A stretch of DNA of 64,000 nucleotides from Rhyzopertha dominica. Its lineage: Eukaryota > Arthropoda > Insecta > Coleoptera > Bostrichidae. Below, in pieces: positions 57,545 to 64,000 of the stretch; position 1 is the stretch's first letter; every line of letters begins with the position of its first letter. The notes under the pieces are model-generated. The model did not search any database, was not told the DNA's origin, and saw only the letters and a program-made list of their open reading frames with translations. The DNA lies in NCBI GenBank assembly GCA_025024175.1, contig QCXZ01000075.1:3224001-3288000 (forward strand). The letters run 5' to 3'. A program made the position numbers and the translations under genes.

Positions 57545-58490
57545 TGATTACAAAGAAAATAACATTTTAGAACAAAATTATATAGAATGTTAAATAAAAT
57601 TCGTCTCTCTCTTTTCAGCAACAACGTTAAATTTCATTTTGCGTGACCTGAAGCCGTATTTCTATAAAATCCATATCGTGTTGAATTCATTCATTAAGCT
57701 GGGCTCCAAGATATTCAAACTTAACCGTTAGAATAGTAAATACATTCCCTCGAATACCTTGTGAAATAATTCTAACCTGATATTTTATTTGAACTCTAAA
57801 GAACTTTGGTTACATAAGGACCTGAATCGACTGGACACCAGGATGTTTGAACAGCGAATTCTGTCAGTGACACGAATACTTGTTGAGTGTTTACGATTGA
57901 TTTGCTACACAAACATTTTCTATGTATTAAATTTGCATCAAAATAATCCCGATAACTGATCTGTTGTACGAAAACGACTAGTCGACGATGTAATGTAGCT
58001 AAAACAATTTTCGCTCCATATATTATGAGATGGTGCATGTACGCCTACGAAGTTTATTATGCAACACCACATACGATTTTTTTTGGGCATAATCGGGTGT
58101 TAATGACTCGTCGGATGAGTTCCAGTAAATGTGAATGAAGTGCCCTCGATATTTGTGTAACAGTAAATTTAAAAAGCTAACAACTTTACTATACATACAA
58201 CACTTATCACTTTTTAATTCAGTACTTGTCCAACTTGATACAGGCATTGTTTAATTTTGTCACTGACACGGTCACTCACTTACCTATCCTCAAAATTTTA
58301 AGGTACTTCAGGCAGACACAATAAGTTCAAATTTAGCCTATAAGGGAAAGAAAAACTGAAACATCCCAAAATTTCAGTCACGGCTTCTAAATTTCTGACC
58401 TGTTTTCTGATCGCTAAAAATAGTGACATCAAAGAATCTAAGAAAAATCAAGAGATAGGAAGTGGGCTTAAAGAAAATATGTAACTGACG
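57545..58490. other. AT-rich DNA without a recognised gene
   Basis: No supported feature. Short minus frames at 57796-58247 have no recognisable motif. Confidence 0.4.
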
Positions 58491-58760
58491 TATAGGGTAT
58501 CCCATTTTAGAAGTTTTTATAGGATACATATTTATATTTATCACAATTCTTGATCAAAATGTTGCTTGTTGTGCTGTAAACATAATGCACATCTTGTAGA
58601 GAGGGCTCCTATTGAGTTAAATAAATATATAAGCCAAAAACGTAGTGCTTCAAAGGCTATCCCAGTGTCNTGCATTAACTGCTCTAGCATTTCATGCGGT
58701 CTCTAATAACCAATATTTTTTATATATCCCCATAGATCTGGAAAGCTAGGCAGACACTGA
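58490..58760 (-). pseudogene. C-terminal tail of an HTH/DDE_3 transposase
   Basis: The minus strand reads FPDLWGYIKNIGY (compare the usual 'DFFLWGylKd.VY'), MLEQLMQ, then IGALSTRCALCLQHNKQHFD, matching the C-terminal 'rr...Ci...G.hFE' of these transposases. GGGTATCCCATTTTAG at about 58495 is an end-like sequence. The catalytic boxes are otherwise missing. One ambiguous base lies at 58671. Confidence 0.4.
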
Positions 58761-59269
58761 ACATAAGTATCCACATTTGCAGTGAAAGTATTAATAACAG
58801 GTTGAATGGGATAACAATTTTTGTGTATTTTAAGAAGATCATAAAGATTTGTCCCTTAGAAGGTTCATGGATAAAATGGTTCAACCTTGCCAAAGATTAA
58901 TTTGTGTAGAATTTAATTGTTCTGCTAATATCTACGATTTCAAAATCTCTGGTTTATCTGAAAAACTAGATTCTGATTATGAACTCTATCATTACTTAAT
59001 TTGGTACTATCACACCAATTCTATCGTTACACCAATTTGGTCTGGTATTATTGATCGTTGTAAACAGATTGTGTTTTTTTTGCTATGATAATATGTTTAA
59101 AATCATTGTAAATTATTCGAAAATGAAGACTCGAANTTCAAAACTTTTCTACGCCATGTTATCGGGATGCTCAAAAATTATTAAATTACATTTCTTCCTT
59201 AAAAAAACGCCGTACGTTACTGTTATTCCTATACCCCTCAATTGCTAGTTTTCTATTCTCCGATATGGA

Positions 59270-59570
59270 ACATTCGTATCCCAAGATTACGTAAAAAACG
59301 CATCGGGTATACTTAATATCAGGCCGGCGCTAGACCCACAATAATAACAACAATAAAAGTGCCCCACGGCTCAAAATTACTTTTCTGGTCTGTTTCTGTG
59401 TATAAATAAAACGGGAAACTACAATTTTGTCCTTCCGTCCTTCTCCCGCTGACCGCAAAGCATGATCGGTCTCTCTCGTAGGGAATCATATATCATCCGC
59501 TGACAAACCACGACTAATAATTATAAAGGCCCGACCGGTATAATAATTCTGTCTATATTTGAAAATTTGA
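59270..59570. promoter_or_regulatory. GC-enriched tract
   Basis: Has words such as atcaggccggcgctagaccc and cttctcccgctgaccgc in AT-rich surroundings. No open frame of interest. Confidence 0.3.
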
Positions 59571-59574
59571 GTTA

Positions 59575-62500
59575 TGATTCCCAACATTCGACAGAATTCC
59601 TTTTAGAAACGGTGGGCTTGTGGTTTGGTACTATCCATTTTTATTGTATGCCTTTACGATACACAAAATAGGGGATATTGTCTGTAAAATAGTAATTTTC
59701 ATTTAGTATACTAATATTAAATTTGCAAGATAACATTGTGGAATTTATCAGCTAATTTTTGTTAATTTGTTCGAACATGGTGTCAAAAACTTTGAAACAA
59801 ATATCACGGCCAAAATTGTGCACAAAAAATTAACAGTAGCAGTAGTTGTTACAAATTTGCAAAAATTTGATCTTTTTTTGGAGGACAAACTCACATTCCA
59901 TCAAAAATTCATCATTTATGTACCTGCACTTATTTCTTATAGAAGAGCAACTTTTATGAATTGTAATCAGGTTGCTCAATGGCGTCACCTTTAATATAAT
60001 GGCAAACTTGTTTATAGAAAACTTTGAAGAATTGCTATATGATATTTATGTTATTTAACCTTACAGTATGTTAGTATGCACTCACTGACATCATTATTTA
60101 CGCTACAAAAAATATTTCTCCATTAATAATTGATCAGTGTTCGTCCAAATCAAGAAAATTACCGCAAAGTAAATTACAGTTACGTTTTCCTCATCTACAA
60201 TGATTTTTAAAAAAATGATACATAAACATAATACCTTAGTTGTTCATAGTACATATAATAATTTATATTCCACTATAGATAAAATACATTTAGAATTATA
60301 AGGTGTTTTCAAAATCATTGGTCCATTGTTACACAGTAGATCGAAAGAAGTATAGGGAACCTTTGAAAGAATACTATATGTGCCAGTAGGTTGCAACAAA
60401 CAGCTAAATTTTTCCCCTCTGTTAACATTTTTTATTGATATTTTTAATATAATAAGTTTCCAAAAATCTAATAGCCCTAATAACGGATACTATGACCTCT
60501 ATCNTGTGAAGTGGGCGATATTTTAAGGTAATCTTGTAACTTTTTTTATTAAATATTTCGTGTAAATCTAAATCTATCTCCATTTTTAATCGATTAGTTT
60601 CGATTTTATCAGTTTGAGTTGTTTCTATGAGGTCTTGCTTTTTTGATGATTTGTTCATTTGTACCTTTAAACATTTGTCTGAATTTTGTGTCGAGCATTT
60701 TCAAAGGTTCTATCTTTAATACAAATTACACGAGTAATCTAAATGACAGTTTTTGGTAAGTGGCTGATTCTTTATTGAGCACATACCTATTTTGTATTAT
60801 AAGTATTTTGGCATACCTGCAGATCGTCTGGCATTAAACTAATATTGATTTAATAAATATATACAGGCTTGGGCGTAGCTAACATAACTTTTTAGGCAGG
60901 GCTTAAGTCCCTCCAGTAGAAGTAATAATAATTATTTACGATAGGTAATAAAACATTAAATATTGATGTTTTTGGCAATAGAACCATCCTCTAGCATTTG
61001 TTATCCTAAAAACTAAATTCTCCTTTCTTAAACTCAAAAATGTAACTCTTGTTGTGCTATTACAAACGAAACTTCTAGGAAAGGTCACCCTGGCTATAGA
61101 TTTTTTTATTTTTATCAAACTTTTTTGAGTATTGAAGGCTAGCATGCAGAAAAAATAATTTGAGCCTATTTATTGTACTAGTATATCTACGTACTCAATG
61201 TTTTTCATGTTAGATTGGCATAGCTAACTTCTCTTTCTTGTGAAATCTCGACAAAATTTCGTAATAGCTCATCAGACAATATATCTTATTTTTTGTTTCG
61301 AAGTAGTAGTAGTTTAGATATACCCCAGTGACGTGCTGGAAAGCACAACTTTACGAACTCTTAAGGGAAATAGGTAATTCCATTCTTTGTTTTACAGATA
61401 AAATCATTGCTAATTTTTTTTAAATATTTTGTACTTATTGTAGCATTTCTGACTTTATGAATTATTTTTTACCGGTCCACGCCATAAATTTTCGAAACTA
61501 ATAATGAGTTACACAGGACAATAAGCCTATAACTTGCTCAATTATTAATGAACTCCTAATTAGAGCGATATCTAATATAAACATAAATACATTAATGAAA
61601 TCGAAAAATCTTGCAGATGTATTGTTTTAAAAATATTAATTTGTACTGGTTATCGAAAGCTATTTCTATTTTTTTTTGTATTTGCTTTTTTGGGTTCATT
61701 GGAATCGCAGTTGCGCATTGATAACGTCAAAATTTAAAAACGGAGGGGTGCGAAGAGTAGCCAAAGATATTGTTGCTTTTGTATGTTAGTATTCTTGATT
61801 ACAAATGTTTCAACATTAATATAGATTATCGCATAGTTCGTAATTTTTATATTAAGGGACAGTCAATCAAAAACGAGAAGAGACGAATAAACGGAAATAA
61901 TATTTACGTTCCAGGGTTAGTGACACGTGAAATCAACAACTGATTTAAAAACCTGATATAATAAGCAAAACTTTCTCCTTTTGTCGTACAAATAGGTTGC
62001 TATCAAACACCAAACATGATCGTCGCAGTTCGTCGCAAATGGTATACGTACGTTTCTCTCAAATCGCTTCATCAAGGCGCAATACTCTCGCTTTTTCATG
62101 TAGCATGTTTCCTTATGCTGGGTTCACGATTCTGAGGTCACTTTCTCTTCAGCGTACAGATGAGGTTTCGCGGAATATTGCAAGCGGAACAACAATAACC
62201 GAAAAGCGGTGTGGCAATAAATCTCTCTAAGAATTGATTAGGAAATGTGAAATTGAGAGGTGTACAGCACCTCACACGTGTTGAATTTTAATATGAATTG
62301 AGCAAGCGTGGTCTGGGTATTTCGCCTACTGGATAGATAGGTATGTCTTAAGTGGGAAGCTTTCGGCTACTGGGTTTATGGAGTTTCTTGAAATACGGGA
62401 AACTTTGGCTTCATTATTCAGTAAAATAGTACTTCTAATTCCTTGGAATATGCCTAGATAGTTATAATATAACTAATAAGAATGGATCGATGTGTTTGTG

Positions 62501-64000
62501 TGCCTAACCCTTTGCAGCGCATAGATAAAAGAGGTACATAGATGAAATACCATGTCACTCTTTTGAAAACTACAGCAGTCCCTACAACGGGTGTAATCCG
62601 AAATTTTCGACTTGATAATGTTACCACAGTATGAATTTCTAACTAGATTTAATGAATTTTTAGCCCAATCCACTGTTGCTTTATATTATTTGTTGTAACA
62701 TATCATTGCATCAACAGTTTACATACTTACCTTTTTTTGCTTCGGATATTTAAACTTCACCACAAAACATGGAAAAAATAACAAAATTCTTTTTTTATCT
62801 AAAATCTACTGCACTAGCAAAGGCAGCAAAATGATAATTACACTCACTATTTAGGACGATAACAATAGTTAGTTTACTATATGAATGTACTGAAAGATTA
62901 AAGCAATAATGCAGCTTAATAATACTCATTTATTATAGACGAAATTACACATAACATACAATTATTGTTTACCAGGTATGGTAAGTGTTGTGACGAATAG
63001 GTTTATTGAATACAATCTATTAAACTCACCAATCAGCATATTTGTCTTAATTACTTTTGATGTACAATATATTTATATGTAAGGTAGCCAAGAACAGAAA
63101 CTTTGTTTCAAAATAAGAGTATGATATGTTATTCCTCTATAAAATAACGCCTTCATTCAACTTCTACTCCGATTCTTTATTGGACCTGCTATAAAGAAAT
63201 GTGTATCCAACGAATGTAATGAAGTATATATTTAAATATAATTATTACCTTGAAAGCGTTTATTAATGTACATATAAGTTATAGTTAATGAGTTTAAGCT
63301 ACTATTTACCTCCTGAAATCTGAAAGCTGGTGTAAAAATAACATTATTTGAAGTGGAACCCGTTAAAATAATGCATACATTTTTTTAATTAATGTTTTGG
63401 AAGGGCCGGGATGTTTTCTAATTTTGGATCTTATGATAACGGTACGATAACCTGTTCTTGTGCTTAAAATTAACCCTTTCCAAAAAATTTCAGTTGGATG
63501 TTAAAGTTCACATTTTCACTGTTTAACTAAAAAATTTGTTTTTATCAAATTGGCAGAGATAAATAATACGAGTAAAACTGTGTTAGTTGTCGTTGTCACA
63601 TTAACACTTTGATAATACCTTACAATATTTGTTGCAAAAATTCTGAATAATAATAATAAAATATCCATACAAATGACTATGCTAACCTGCATTTAATGAT
63701 TTCCTATAATTGAAACGTCTTATTTTGAACATCGGCTATTGTGACAATTATAAATGGTATTTTAAAATTATATTAGTTAAGCAGTGAATCCTGAACCCCA
63801 ACATTCAACTGCAATTTTCTTAGAAAGGCTCAACTTTAACCGCATGTACAAAGAGTACCTTTTTTATTTACAAGGCCCACCCTATTGACCTATTAACTAT
63901 ATTTTATGTGCATTAGTAATGAATTATGCCACTAGTTTCTGGATTCTTCTTTCACTGCTGTATTGTATGCTCCGAATTAGTATATGTAGATGCAGCTTGT
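59575..64000. other. Mostly featureless AT-rich DNA
   Basis: I see no gene or transposon that I can support. The 61850-62290 part has somewhat more GC and several short frames (for example MKKREYCALMKRFERNVRIP on the minus strand), but nothing recognisable. A GGGCGTAGCT word lies at about 60872. Confidence 0.4.

Noticed and set aside
1110..60504. Scattered single N bases (for example 1110, 1132, 4645, 10496, 19194, 19200, 19285, 23603, 37736, 58671, 59136 and 60504)
   Set aside because: Most likely consensus ambiguity from polymorphism or low coverage; no biological meaning assigned.
1..64000. CRISPR arrays, bacterial operons or prophage genes
   Set aside because: No regularly spaced repeats and no bacterial gene organisation; the content is eukaryotic.
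1..64000. tRNA genes
   Set aside because: I looked for GTTCGAATC-type B boxes with a paired acceptor stem and saw none. TTCGAACC near 26528 has no matching A box.

Overview
This window is a gene-poor, AT-rich stretch of an animal nuclear genome, most likely an insect and possibly a beetle. The evidence is the transposon community: mariner, Tc1/Tc3, PIF/Harbinger, a Crypton-like recombinase, jockey/R1/RTE-type LINEs, Ty3/gypsy and Penelope-like elements. Short GT..AG introns of about 54-57 nt, long intergenic AT-rich DNA and the absence of operons or bacterial signals fit this. I could not identify any host protein-coding gene with certainty. The window is probably intergenic or lies in a very long intron.

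Layout. 0-8 kb: an R1-like LINE fragment, a complete PIF/Harbinger relic with a TAA target duplication, a Crypton-like recombinase remnant and a LINE endonuclease fragment. 8.9-10 kb: a deleted mariner. 11.6-13 kb: a decayed jockey-type LINE. 14.5-15.4 kb: a truncated Penelope-like element (PLE) between inverted arms. 17.2-18.6 kb: a solo hammerhead-ribozyme-like motif and a dead Tc1 transposase. 20.4-23.9 kb: two more LINE relics. 27.7-30.5 kb: a DDE transposase relic, a 78-bp tandem duplication and a nearly complete mariner. 31.3-31.9 kb: a gypsy pol fragment. 34.9-36.5 kb: a nearly intact Tc3-like element. 42-50 kb: several HTH/DDE transposase relics, one nested in a PLE. 50-59 kb: LINE and PLE fragments. 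59-64 kb: almost featureless.

Between the transposons are about a dozen tracts of 300-1000 bp with visibly higher GC and CpG content and homeodomain-like TAATTA/ATTA words (for example 4.2-4.75, 13.5-14.3, 24.1-25.1, 44.0-44.5, 47.0-47.9, 51.2-51.8 and 54.4-55.0 kb). They look like conserved non-coding or regulatory islands. Two minus-strand segments, near 41.1-41.4 kb and 47.6-47.8 kb, look like single exons of unidentified host genes.

How the pieces relate: the retroelements are dead, and every legible reverse-transcriptase catalytic box has lost a catalytic Asp. The two best class II elements keep their catalytic triads and are each spoiled mainly by one CAA-to-TAA nonsense change near the C-terminus. 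The most interesting pattern is a set of hammerhead-ribozyme-like motifs, tied to PLE remnants and showing a compensatory stem change between copies.
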